From positions 1 to 32,072 of the forward strand of contig NZ_AAXW01000051.1 of NCBI RefSeq assembly GCF_000169335.1: a DNA stretch of 32,072 bases, given 5' to 3'. Made by a program: the position numbers and the translations under genes. Within the stretch, counting starts at the first letter, position 1. Each line of letters begins with the position of its first letter. Below, piece by piece: positions 16,923 through 25,114 of this stretch. The notes beneath the pieces are model-generated. The model was not told where the DNA came from. It worked only from the letters and a program-made list of their open reading frames with translations, and searched no databases. Source of the stretch: Crocosphaera chwakensis CCY0110 (GTDB lineage: Bacteria > Cyanobacteriota > Cyanobacteriia > Cyanobacteriales > Microcystaceae).

Positions 16923-18443
16923 GTAAGGATTCAGGTGGCAAATATTGACAAACAGGCTGACTGCGCTAAAGTAACGGTATGAGTCAAACTGAACCAGGAG
17001 TACAGTTAAATCCAGACGAATTAAACCAACTGTCAAAATCTGGGTTGGTACAAATTATCTTGGCTCAACAGAAACTTATCGAGCAGCTACAAAAAGAAAT
17101 AGAAAAATTAAAGCTCAGTCGTAATTTAGATAGCCAAACCTCATCAAAACCCCCATCAACAGACTTATTGAAAAAGTCTGAGAAGGCTAAAACAACTGAA
17201 GACGATAAGGATAAGAAAAGAAAACCAGGGGGACAACCTGGACATAAGGGAAAAACAAGGAAAGGCTTTGGGAGAATTGACAGAATTCAAATCTTGCACC
17301 ATCAATATGTAGTCACTGTGGTCAAACAGAATTATTAATAGAACCAGTGAAAGTTGATTCTCAGCAGGTAGCACAACTGGTAGATAAACCCATTGAGGTA
17401 GTAGAATATCATCGTCATCATTGTCGCTGTGGGCATTGTGGTGAAGTGACCAAAGCGAATTGGTCGCCCAAGACCGTCCCAGGACAAGATTTAGGAGTGA
17501 AGTTACAAGCTTTTCTGGGATGGTTAGGGAATTATGGACATCTACCTTATGAAAAGCAACAAGAGATGTTGTGGGAGTTAGGGCAAATTGAGATAGGTAT
17601 GGGGACCATCGTAGCCACCAATCAACGAGTAGAAACAGCCATTAATCCGTCGGTTGAACAATTATCCAAGTGGGTCAAAGTAGAACAACCCCCAATTCAT
17701 GTTGATGAAACACCCTGGCCAGTGAAGGGAGTCAAAGAATGGTTGTGGGTATTTACCAATCAACTTTTCTGCCTGTTTCGGGCTGCTGATACTAGGGGGC
17801 GTAAGGAATTAGAAGATCAGTTAGGCCATGAATATGGTGGTGTTTTAAGTAGTGATGATTTGGGAGTTTACAATGGTTATACTGTTGTTGCTCAACAGAA
17901 ATGTTTGGCACATTTACGCCGTCACTTTCAGCGATTAATAAAAACTCCAGGTCAATATAACAAAACCATCGGTCAAACTTTTCTCAAATTAATTGATGAA
18001 GCTTTCCGTCATTATCGTATTTGGCAAAACGATAAGAATAGGCATGGTTATCAAGTTTGGGCAAGACAATTCAAAGATAAGATAAAGATAGCCACAGAAG
18101 AATGGAAGCCTAAAGCCGGTTATGAAGCCGGAAAACTTTTGCGAAACCTTCGGCAAAAGGCAGAGCAATGGTGGTATTTTCTGGAGCATCCAGAGATCCC
18201 CCCTGATAATAATCTTGCTGAAAGATCCTTAAGATTAGCCATCACGAAACGGAAAGTTAGTGGGGGTTCAAGAAGCATGGAACGATTTAAACAAACAGCT
18301 AACTTATTGACGGTTATTCAAACTTGTCGTCGTCAAGAACGTTCGGTGATTGATTTTTTCGAGAAGTCATTAATAGCCAAAGTCGGTCATCCGAATTGTT
18401 TGTTTCCTTCCCTAATTCCTAACTTCTAGACCTGAATCCTTAC
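16923..18443 (+). mobile_element. IS66-family insertion sequence, complete ends, broken transposase
   Basis: The 1521-base element is bounded by perfect 14-bp inverted repeats, GTAAGGATTCAGGT at 16923-16936 and its reverse complement at 18430-18443, flanked by an 8-bp direct repeat. It encodes only one transposase (the TnpC type); the accessory tnpA and tnpB genes of classical IS66 elements are absent, so it belongs to the single-gene branch. It has inserted between cyanoP and maf, and matching duplications show the insertion is recent. The transposase is frameshifted, so this copy should not move by itself unless an intact copy acts in trans. Confidence 0.93.
16979..18429 (+). pseudogene. 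IS66 transposase gene disrupted by a frameshift
   Basis: Two frames together make one IS66 transposase. The first, 16979-17338 (119 codons), has the coiled-coil N-terminus (QKLIEQLQKEIEKLKL), a SSKPPS segment and the GGQPGHKGK basic motif. The second is open from about 17281 to the stop at 18429. Its upstream part continues the homology with SICSHCG, so the shift lies between 17281 and about 17300, equal to +1 base gained or 2 lost; a stop at 17278 in the second frame rules out an earlier shift. The second part has CRCGHCG and the DDE residues: Asp in HVDETPWP, Asp in SSDDLGVYNGY and Glu in NNLAERSLR. Databases would usually list the second frame from GTG 17347. A sequencing error is the alternative explanation. 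Confidence 0.88.
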
Positions 18444-18451
18444 ATATCTTT
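18444..18451. repeat. Right 8-bp target-site duplication (ATATCTTT)
   Basis: Identical to 16915-16922; together they define the exact insertion point of the IS66-type element. Confidence 0.95.
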
Positions 18452-18480
18452 TATTTTTTTGATCTAAAAATTACTAAACA

Positions 18481-19074
18481 ATGAAACAATCTCCGCCTTT
18501 TGTTCTTGCGTCTGCTTCTACTGCCCGTCTAAAACTTCTTAAAACTGTAGGCATTAATCCTATGGTTTGTTCGAGTAATTTTGATGAATCTCAAATTACA
18601 GAAACAAATCCCCTTAAATTAGTCCAGATTTTAGCACAATGTAAAGCAGAAATTGTCGCTCAAAATTATCAAGATTGTTTAGTATTAGGGTGCGATTCTG
18701 TCTTGGCTATTGATGGGCAAATTTATGGCAAACCAGACTCCCCAGAACAGGCGATCGCTCGTTGGCAAATTATGAGAAATAATCACGGAACTTTATACAC
18801 GGGTCATGCCCTTTTAGATGGAAAAAAGCAAAAAACTTTACTATCTTGTGGTGTTACAAAAGTGTATTTTGCTGATATCGATGATCACACTATCGAAGCT
18901 TATGTTAAAACAGGAGAACCGCTTAAATGTGCTGGTAGTTTTGCCTTAGAAGGAAAAGGAAGTGTATTGATTGAAAAAATAGAAGGCTGTCATAGTAATG
19001 TAATCGGGTTAAGTTTGCCATTATTACGGGAAATGTTACAAAAATTGGATTACTCTATTCAAAGTTTTTGGTAA
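18481..19074 (+). CDS. maf: Maf family nucleoside triphosphate pyrophosphatase
   Basis: Maf proteins hydrolyse non-canonical or modified nucleoside triphosphates to monophosphates (house-cleaning). The 197 residues show the family's N-terminal motif LASASTARLKLL (9-20), a conserved GCDSVLAIDGQIYGKP segment with an acidic catalytic residue, and the C-terminal KCAGSFALEGKGS and GCHSNVIGLSLPLL. These are standard for the dTTP/UTP-type enzymes, but the exact substrate is not fixed by what I see. Start is ATG at 18481, 30 bases after the right target duplication of the insertion sequence, which has replaced its upstream sequence and may have displaced its promoter. One HIP1 site at 18751. Confidence 0.93.
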   Translation: MKQSPPFVLASASTARLKLLKTVGINPMVCSSNFDESQITETNPLKLVQILAQCKAEIVAQNYQDCLVLGCDSVLAIDGQIYGKPDSPEQAIARWQIMRNNHGTLYTGHALLDGKKQKTLLSCGVTKVYFADIDDHTIEAYVKTGEPLKCAGSFALEGKGSVLIEKIEGCHSNVIGLSLPLLREMLQKLDYSIQSFW

Positions 19075-19136
19075 TCTGATAAACTTGAGTTTATTAATAA
19101 CTAAAGCAAAATTGATATTTTTATTGGCATATTAAA

Positions 19137-19754
19137 ATGACCACTGATACTAATCTTTCATCAGAACAATATCAACAGAAAATGCAACGACGTAAAGAAA
19201 TTCAAGAAAAACGTCTTGCAGAAGCATCAAAAGAAAAAGGTCTAATTATTGTTAATACTGGTAACGGTAAAGGGAAAACCACAGCAGCATTAGGAATGGT
19301 AATGCGATCGCTAGGTCATGGGTTTCGAGTAGCTATTATTCAGTTTATTAAAGGTGCCTGGGAACCAGCCGAAAAAGCTGTTTTAAGTCAATGGGAAAAC
19401 CAGCTAGACTTTTTAGCGATGGGAGAAGGATTTACCTGGGAAACACAAGACCGAGAAAGAGATATTTTAAACGCCCAAAAAGCTTGGGAAACAGCCGTTT
19501 CTTTTATCAATAATTCGGAGTACCAATTAGTATTACTCGATGAGGTAAATGTGGCTTTAAAATTAGGCTATTTAAAGGCTGAAAGTGTGGTCAAAGCCCT
19601 AAAAACTAAACCAGAACAAACCCATGTTATCCTAACCGGAAGAGGTGCGCCTGTTGAAGTAATAGAAATCGCTGATCTTGTTACAGAAATGAAATTAATT
19701 AAACATCCTTTCAAAGAACAAGGGATTAAAGCCCAAGCAGGCATTGAATTTTAA
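19137..19754 (+). CDS. cobO: Cob(I)yrinic acid a,c-diamide adenosyltransferase
   Basis: The enzyme adds the 5'-deoxyadenosyl group to the cobalt of corrinoids in B12 synthesis and salvage (BtuR/CobO/CobA family). The 205 residues have a P-loop NTGNGKGKTTAA (40-51) followed by ALGMVMRSLGHGFRVAIIQFIKG, and later LLDEVNVALKLGY and HVILTGRGAP, all in family order. An N-terminal charged helix (residues 10-33) precedes the P-loop, as usual. Start is ATG at 19137, 62 bases after maf on the same strand. The HIP1 at 19304 marks it as resident. Confidence 0.95.
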   Translation: MTTDTNLSSEQYQQKMQRRKEIQEKRLAEASKEKGLIIVNTGNGKGKTTAALGMVMRSLGHGFRVAIIQFIKGAWEPAEKAVLSQWENQLDFLAMGEGFTWETQDRERDILNAQKAWETAVSFINNSEYQLVLLDEVNVALKLGYLKAESVVKALKTKPEQTHVILTGRGAPVEVIEIADLVTEMKLIKHPFKEQGIKAQAGIEF

Positions 19755-19814
19755 AGACTTGATTTGTATTAACAATCAAGCTACAATAAGAAATTGTGAG
19801 TTTTTGCAAAAGCC

Positions 19815-20177
19815 ATGAATGCCCAAGCGATAATAAAAGATATAGAATCGGAATATCTCAAGAAAGACTTACCCACCATCCACGTTGGTGATACCGTTCG
19901 GGTCGGGGTTCGTATTCGAGAAGGTGGAAAAGAACGGGTTCAGCCTTATGAAGGCACCATTATTGCCATGCGAAATGGTGGAATTAACGAAACGATTACC
20001 GTTCGCAAAGTCTTCCAAGGGGTAGGAGTAGAAAGGGTATTTCTTCTTCATTCTCCGCGGGTGGCTGATATTAAAGTCATTCGTCGTGGTAAAGTACGTC
20101 GAGCAAAATTATACTATCTACGCAAACGAGTTGGTAAAGCTACCAGAATTCGTCAGCGTTTTGATCGTCCTGTTTAA
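19815..20177 (+). CDS. rplS: 50S ribosomal protein L19
   Basis: L19 sits at the 30S-50S interface of the ribosome. The 120-residue protein matches the family end to end: HVGDTVRVGVRIREGGKERV near the N-terminus, QPYEGTIIAMRNGG, then VERVFLLHSPRV and the basic KVRRAKLYYLRKRVGKATR at the C-terminus. Start is ATG at 19815, 60 bases after cobO. A tRNA-Trp gene follows about 100 bases downstream. Confidence 0.97.
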   Translation: MNAQAIIKDIESEYLKKDLPTIHVGDTVRVGVRIREGGKERVQPYEGTIIAMRNGGINETITVRKVFQGVGVERVFLLHSPRVADIKVIRRGKVRRAKLYYLRKRVGKATRIRQRFDRPV

Positions 20178-20229
20178 AATGACTTCACCAATAGCGCACA
20201 TAACCCACAAAAAAAGGATCAAACTGCGC

Positions 20230-20235
20230 TATAAT
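20230..20235 (+). promoter_or_regulatory. Candidate -10 box for tRNA-Trp
   Basis: A perfect TATAAT lies 44 bases before the tRNA. It has no good -35 box. It overlaps the left arm of a 10-bp hairpin, so its use as a promoter is tentative. Confidence 0.4.
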
Positions 20236-20266
20236 AGTTAAGGCTTAGAGCATAGTCCTTAACTAT
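20234..20266 (+). terminator. 10-bp hairpin between rplS and tRNA-Trp
   Basis: ATAGTTAAGG at 20234-20243 pairs perfectly with CCTTAACTAT at 20257-20266 around a 13-base loop. It may end the rplS transcript or sit in the tRNA precursor leader. No T-run follows, so intrinsic termination is not clear. Confidence 0.45.
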
Positions 20267-20278
20267 CGCTCCTATCAT

Positions 20279-20351
20279 GCGCTCTTAGTTCAGTTGGTAG
20301 AACGCAGGTCTCCAAAACCTGATGTCGGGGGTTCAAGTCCTCCAGGGCGCG
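20279..20351 (+). tRNA. trnW: tRNA-Trp (anticodon CCA)
   Basis: The 73-base gene folds as a standard cloverleaf. The acceptor stem GCGCTCT pairs with AGGGCGC (20344-20350), with a G discriminator at 20351. The anticodon loop CTCCAAA carries CCA, and GGGGGTTCAAGTCCTCC forms the T arm. The 3' CCA is not encoded. The gene follows rplS and is followed by ackA, 57 bases later. Confidence 0.96.
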
Positions 20352-20408
20352 TCTTCAATAATTAATTTTCGAGGTATGATAAAAACATGATTTTATTCAG
20401 AAAAGATC

Positions 20409-21623
20409 ATGAAAATTTTGGTACTCAATGCAGGATCAAGCAGTCAAAAAAGTTGTCTATATAGTATAGAAGGAAACAGTCTGCCCAAGTATTCCCCTGA
20501 ACCGATTTGGACAGGGAATATTGATTGGACAGTGTCAAACAATGAAGGTATTTTAACAGTAAAAGCCAACAAAATTAAACAAACCATCACCTTAAATAAG
20601 GACAATAAAGCACAAGCAATTCCTAAAATGCTGGAGACATTAACCCAAGGTGAAACCAAAGTTATTGACAACTTAAGTGATATTAATGTTGTGGGTCATC
20701 GAGTGGTTCATGGTGGAAAAAACTATTCTGAAGCGACGAAAATAACACCCGAAGTCAAAGCAAAAATTAGTGAATTAATTCCGTTAGCTCCTAATCATAA
20801 TCCTGGTCATATTGAAGGAATAGAAGCCATTGAAAAAGTCTTAGCAGATGTGCCTCAAGTCGCCATGTTTGATACAGCCTTTCATCAGACCATTCCCTTA
20901 GAAAATGCAGCTTATCCCTTACCTTTTGAATGGTTAGAAAAAGGAATTCGTCGCTATGGATTTCATGGGATTAGTCATGAATATTGTGCCAATCGTGCAG
21001 CCAAAATTTTAAATCAGCCCTTATCTTCCTTAAAATTAATTAACTGTCATCTCGGTAATGGCTGCTCTTTAACCGCCATTAAAGACGGTAACAGTATCGA
21101 CACAACCATGGGATTTACGCCCTTAGAAGGGTTAATGATGGGAACCCGTAGCGGTTCAATCGATCCAGCTATTTTAATTTATTTAATGGAAGAATATTCC
21201 TTAACCCCAGATGAATTAAATACCCTATTAAATAAAGAATCAGGCTTAAAAGGCGTGTCAGGAATTTCTGCTGATGTGAGAGCAATTGTAAAAGGCATAG
21301 AAGAGAATAATTTTCGCGCTCAATTAGCCTTTGATATGTATATTCATCGTTTGCGATCGCATATTGGTTCGATGTTAGCAGTTTTAGGCGGATTAGACGC
21401 TTTAATTTTTACTGCCGGAGTCGGGGAAAATGCAGTATTAGTACGAGAAAAAGCCTGTGAATCCTTTGAATTTTTAGGATTAAAATTAGATAATACTAAA
21501 AACCAATCCTCTCCTATTGATGAAGATATTGCCACAGAAGACTCATCCGTGAGAATTCTAGTGATTCATACCGAAGAAGATTGGGCGATCGCTCAACAAT
21601 GTTGGCATCTTTGTCACTGCTAA
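20409..21623 (+). CDS. ackA: Acetate kinase
   Basis: The enzyme interconverts acetyl phosphate and acetate with ADP/ATP, giving ATP in fermentation. The 404 residues match the family's usual length. The N-terminal LVLNAGSSSQKS, then VVHGG, MFDTAFHQT, RRYGFHGISHEY, LINCHLGNGCSL and DTTMGFTPLEGLMMGTRSGSIDP are all diagnostic, and the C-terminal FTAGVGENA closes the ATP site. Start is ATG at 20409, 57 bases after tRNA-Trp. Phosphotransacetylase is not in the window. It carries two HIP1 sites (21353, 21585). Confidence 0.97.
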   Translation: MKILVLNAGSSSQKSCLYSIEGNSLPKYSPEPIWTGNIDWTVSNNEGILTVKANKIKQTITLNKDNKAQAIPKMLETLTQGETKVIDNLSDINVVGHRVVHGGKNYSEATKITPEVKAKISELIPLAPNHNPGHIEGIEAIEKVLADVPQVAMFDTAFHQTIPLENAAYPLPFEWLEKGIRRYGFHGISHEYCANRAAKILNQPLSSLKLINCHLGNGCSLTAIKDGNSIDTTMGFTPLEGLMMGTRSGSIDPAILIYLMEEYSLTPDELNTLLNKESGLKGVSGISADVRAIVKGIEENNFRAQLAFDMYIHRLRSHIGSMLAVLGGLDALIFTAGVGENAVLVREKACESFEFLGLKLDNTKNQSSPIDEDIATEDSSVRILVIHTEEDWAIAQQCWHLCHC

Positions 21624-21658
21624 GTGATGATAAATATTATTTTTTATAGTTTAGTCGT

Positions 21659-22225
21659 TCACTCTCGTGTAATCCAGTTGAGCAATCCTAAAGAATTTAT
21701 CGTTCCCAATGCGTGTGCGCCTAAAATAGTGACATTTACAAAATCCAAAAACAAATCTGCTGTTTCAATTGCCTGCTGTTGTCCGTAGACTCTAGGACCC
21801 TGGGGTTGAGCAATCGCTTGAGCAATTATACTTACTACCGTCGTTTCTGAAGCCAAAAATGCCAAAATTAGTCCTGTTAAACTAATTATTAGAGCAATAC
21901 GTAATAAATTGACGATCTCTAATCGATTAGGTTGTATAGGAGTAGCTGATTTCAGTTGCTTCGCTATACGATTATAACGCCAAGCAAAGAAGATTCTAAT
22001 TCCCACAGCTACCAAGCTAGCAATTGTCAAAAAAATACTGATACTAATGGCTGTATTATTAGCAGGTGTGCCTAGTTTACGACTAAATAAAATTAATCCC
22101 AAAATTAGGGCTGAAGTTGCACCCAGAATTAGATGAATCCAGTAACTGATTTGACTTAAAAGGCGTAAAACACTTGCAAATTTAGCCCTGTCAGGAAGGT
22201 TAGGAGAATTTAATTTATTTTGCAT
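21659..22225 (-). CDS. DUF3611 family membrane protein
   Basis: A 188-residue integral membrane protein with four hydrophobic segments at about 28-48, 60-80, 107-130 and 160-180. It matches what I recall of the DUF3611 family, found in cyanobacteria and plastids, including the segment LRLLSQISYWIHLILG near the start and RVYGQQQAIETADLFLDF late. Function is unknown. It converges on ackA with a 35-base gap. Start is ATG at 22225. Confidence 0.75.
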   Translation of the reverse strand: MQNKLNSPNLPDRAKFASVLRLLSQISYWIHLILGATSALILGLILFSRKLGTPANNTAISISIFLTIASLVAVGIRIFFAWRYNRIAKQLKSATPIQPNRLEIVNLLRIALIISLTGLILAFLASETTVVSIIAQAIAQPQGPRVYGQQQAIETADLFLDFVNVTILGAHALGTINSLGLLNWITRE

Positions 22226-22465
22226 TACAAATATTTAGTGATCTTTACTATTTAGATAGCAAAATATTATCTTTTTTCGACTCTGCCAAAAGAGACAAAT
22301 AATATGAGGAGAGAGAGACGACTTCGTTTTCGGTCTTTAATCCTATCTATTTCTTTACATTATGACAAACTGTGTTAACATCTTGGGTGATTGACTCAAT
22401 AACTAACTTATGCAGAGGCGAGACAATCAAAGTTGGTGGAGGAGTTTACAGGAGCGACCTAGAAA
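22226..22465. other. Divergent intergenic region
   Basis: The 240-base gap between the divergent DUF3611 and Gfo/Idh genes holds no frame or RNA I can support. It has AT-rich stretches near the DUF3611 start and a purine-rich run (GAGGAGAGAGAGACGA, about 22306-22321). A possible ribosome-binding AGGAG lies 11 bases before the downstream ATG at 22466, a wide spacing. Confidence 0.5.
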
Positions 22466-23536
22466 ATGTCAGATACACAACAACCCCTAACATCTCAGAG
22501 AAGTCTTTTTGATCCCATTCGTATCGGTGTGATCGGAGTGGGTAACATGGGACAACATCATAGCCGAATTCTTAGTTTATTGAAAGACGTAGAATTAGTC
22601 GGCGTGTCTGATGTTAATGTTGAACGGGGTATCGATATTGCCAGTAAATATCGAGTCCGTTTTTTTGAGAATTATCAGGATCTTCTGCCCCATGTGGATG
22701 CAGTGTGTATTGCTGTTCCTACTCGCTTGCATCATTCTGTGGGTATGGATTGTTTACGGGCAGGGGTTCACACTCTGATTGAGAAGCCTATCGCTGCTAG
22801 TATTGCCGAAGCAGAATCTTTAGTTAATGCTGCTGCTAGTTCTCATGGTATTCTCCAAGTAGGTCATATTGAACGGTTTAACCCTGCTTTCCAAGAACTG
22901 AGTAAAGTCTTAAAAACAGAAGAGGTTCTAGCCCTAGAAGCCCATCGCATGAGTCCATATTCTCAACGGGCAAATGATGTTTCTGTCGTCTTGGATTTAA
23001 TGATCCATGACATTGATTTACTTTTGGAATTAGTAGGATCTCCTGTGGTCAAACTCACCGCCAGTGGTAGTTGCGCCTCTAATTCGGGTCATCTTGATTA
23101 CGTAACAGCCACTTTAGGGTTTGCTAATGGCATTGTTGCCACCCTAACAGCGAGTAAAGTAACGCATCGGAAAATTCGTCGTTTAGCAGCCCATTGTAAA
23201 AACTGTTTAACTGAAGCGGATTTTCTTAACAACGATATTTTAATTCACCGACAAACAACAGCTAACTATAGTACCGACTACGGACAGGTTTTATACCGCC
23301 AAGATGGATTAATTGAAAAAGTTCATACCACCAAAATAGAACCCCTACACGCCGAATTAGAACATTTTGTTCATTGTGTTAGAGGAGGGGATCAGCCTTC
23401 TGTTGGCGGAACTCAGGCTTTAAAAGCGTTACGATTAGCCAGTTTGATTGAACAAATGGCCTTAGATGGTAAAGTTTGGCAAGATTCTGATCTGAGTTAT
23501 CAATATCTCAATCCGTCTCAAATGACTTTTTCCTAA
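22466..23536 (+). CDS. Gfo/Idh/MocA family NAD(P)-dependent oxidoreductase
   Basis: The 356-residue protein has a Rossmann N-terminus, IGVIGVGNMGQHH (about 21-33), followed by the family's EKPIA motif (in LIEKPIAAS) and a second domain with HIERFNPAFQEL and MIHDIDLLLELV, where His and Asp are candidate catalytic or substrate-contacting residues. The family acts on sugars, inositols and related substrates; nothing in the sequence names one here. The gene converges on rpe and shares a terminator with it. Start is ATG at 22466. Confidence 0.88.
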   Translation: MSDTQQPLTSQRSLFDPIRIGVIGVGNMGQHHSRILSLLKDVELVGVSDVNVERGIDIASKYRVRFFENYQDLLPHVDAVCIAVPTRLHHSVGMDCLRAGVHTLIEKPIAASIAEAESLVNAAASSHGILQVGHIERFNPAFQELSKVLKTEEVLALEAHRMSPYSQRANDVSVVLDLMIHDIDLLLELVGSPVVKLTASGSCASNSGHLDYVTATLGFANGIVATLTASKVTHRKIRRLAAHCKNCLTEADFLNNDILIHRQTTANYSTDYGQVLYRQDGLIEKVHTTKIEPLHAELEHFVHCVRGGDQPSVGGTQALKALRLASLIEQMALDGKVWQDSDLSYQYLNPSQMTFS

Positions 23537-23606
23537 ATCAGTAAGATAGGCCCTAACAACTGTTGAAATCCACTTTGCTGTTTTGCTGTTATCAATGATC
23601 ATCTGA

Positions 23607-23634
23607 AAAAAGCGATCGCTATTGATCGCTTTTT
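23607..23634. terminator. Strong bidirectional terminator between the oxidoreductase and rpe genes
   Basis: AAAAAGCGATC (23607-23617) pairs with GATCGCTTTTT (23624-23634) around a 6-base loop, an 11-bp perfect stem. The T-run on the plus strand and its mirrored A-run on the other side suit termination in both directions. It is built around a HIP1 site (23612). Confidence 0.85.
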
Positions 23635-23646
23635 ACCCTAAAAAAA

Positions 23647-24348
23647 TTAGACAGTGGCTAACTCAGGTTGAGGACGCTTGCTGTTACGAATTCCTTCGAT
23701 AGCTTCTGCATAATCATCAGCTTTAAAGACGGCAGAACCAGCTACGATCGCATTCGCTCCTGCTTCTAACACCTGCCAAGTATTGCCTGGCTTAAGACCA
23801 CCATCTACTTCAATCCAAGGATCAAGTCCTTTTTCGTCACACATTTGACGTAATTTGCGAATTTTACCCACCATTTCAGGAATAAAGCTTTGACCCCCGA
23901 AACCGGGGTTAACACTCATAATCAAGACTAAATCACATAATTCTAAGACATATTCAATTAAGTCCAAAGGAGTAGAAGGATTGAGAACAACCCCTGCTTG
24001 TTTTCCTAATTCGCGAATTTGACCTAGAGTACGATGTAAGTGGGGGGAAGCGTTATGTTCTGCATGAACGGAGATAATATCAGCCCCTGCTTTAGCAAAG
24101 TCAGCTACATATTTTTCAGGCTCAACGATCATTAAATGAACATCGAGAGGTTTCTTAGTATAGGGACGAATAGCATCAACAATTAATGGGCCGATGGTGA
24201 TGTTAGGAACAAAGCGACCGTCCATGACATCAACATGAATCCAGTCTGCGCCCGCTTTATCCACTGCCTCAATTTCTGCGCCTAAACGGCTAAAATCCGC
24301 CGAAAGGATGGAAGGGGAAATAACAGTAGATTTGGTCGATTGAGTCAT
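23647..24348 (-). CDS. rpe: Ribulose-phosphate 3-epimerase
   Basis: The enzyme interconverts ribulose 5-phosphate and xylulose 5-phosphate, serving the Calvin and pentose phosphate cycles. The 233-residue TIM barrel has SPSILSADFSRLG (11-23), the metal-binding HVDVMDGRFVPN (38-49), LDVHLMIV (68-75), MSVNPGFGGQSF and EVDGGL, which together give the full active-site set. Start is ATG at 24348. Confidence 0.97.
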   Translation of the reverse strand: MTQSTKSTVISPSILSADFSRLGAEIEAVDKAGADWIHVDVMDGRFVPNITIGPLIVDAIRPYTKKPLDVHLMIVEPEKYVADFAKAGADIISVHAEHNASPHLHRTLGQIRELGKQAGVVLNPSTPLDLIEYVLELCDLVLIMSVNPGFGGQSFIPEMVGKIRKLRQMCDEKGLDPWIEVDGGLKPGNTWQVLEAGANAIVAGSAVFKADDYAEAIEGIRNSKRPQPELATV

Positions 24349-24493
24349 AATAATAGTGTTTCTCCGTCGGATTGCTTATGTCAATAATATTAACAAAGTA
24401 TTTAGATTAGTCTGACATTTTTATGCACTTTTGACTAGGAATCAGAGAAAACTTATTTCAAAAGACCGATACTGTTGCCCAAAAATAAGTTAA

Positions 24494-25072
24494 TTATCTT
24501 CCCCAGAGGGCTAAACCACCGCCTCTTCCCCGTGCAGCGATTAAATTATCTTCTATTAAAAAGTAAGTAAAAAAGGCTTGTTTTTTGAGCTTTTCTTCGT
24601 AAAATTTTTTTTCACTGTCTTGTCCCCCACGAATCGTGCCTTGATAGATATTAAAATTACCTAGGGCGATAGACATCTGAGTAAAGTCAAAAGCAAGAAT
24701 ATTTTTCGGAGATAAAAATTTAGCAGGGCCTGTTAAAGTTAGATTAATTGCACCTAATTTGATAGAGTTTTCAATTGTTTCTGGTTCAGACGAAGTTGCT
24801 GGATTATAAGTTAATTCAACATTAGCCCAACGGGGTAAATAACGTCCGGAACGTAAAACGACCCCGGCTTGATTTTGAACTTGTTTTGTTCCTGTAATAA
24901 AGCAAAGTCGCCAGGTTCCTTTTAATTGTTGGGGAGTATAAGAAGGTTTGGTTTGACGGCTCAATTTTTCAGCAGCCACTAAGGCAAGAACTAACTTATC
25001 AGAAGGGGGTTTTTCCTCTCGTTTTTTAAAGCTCCAGGTAACAGCTTGTTGAAGGCTTAATAGATAATTCAT
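24494..25072 (-). CDS. Plastid lipid-associated protein / fibrillin-like protein
   Basis: I start at ATG 25072 (192 residues); the frame also opens at a TTG at 25099. The signatures are LKGTWRLCFITGT near residue 50 and the C-terminal LIEDNLIAARGRGGGLALWGR, which resemble the plastid PAP/fibrillin lipocalin-like fold of thylakoid- and plastoglobule-associated proteins. No transmembrane segment or signal is evident. A structural role at the thylakoid is inferred from the family only. It is the last of two same-strand genes with the acidic protein upstream (42 bases between that stop and this ATG). Confidence 0.6.
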   Translation of the reverse strand: MNYLLSLQQAVTWSFKKREEKPPSDKLVLALVAAEKLSRQTKPSYTPQQLKGTWRLCFITGTKQVQNQAGVVLRSGRYLPRWANVELTYNPATSSEPETIENSIKLGAINLTLTGPAKFLSPKNILAFDFTQMSIALGNFNIYQGTIRGGQDSEKKFYEEKLKKQAFFTYFLIEDNLIAARGRGGGLALWGR

Positions 25073-25114
25073 AACTTTATTAAACAGGGAAATAGACAAC
25101 TATTTTCTGTAGAA

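Noticed and set aside
17248..17254. GGGAAAA, a canonical -1 slippery heptamer in the IS66 transposase frame
   Set aside because: A -1 shift here would hit a TGA at 17278 in the new frame, so it cannot join the two transposase parts; the change must lie after 17280.
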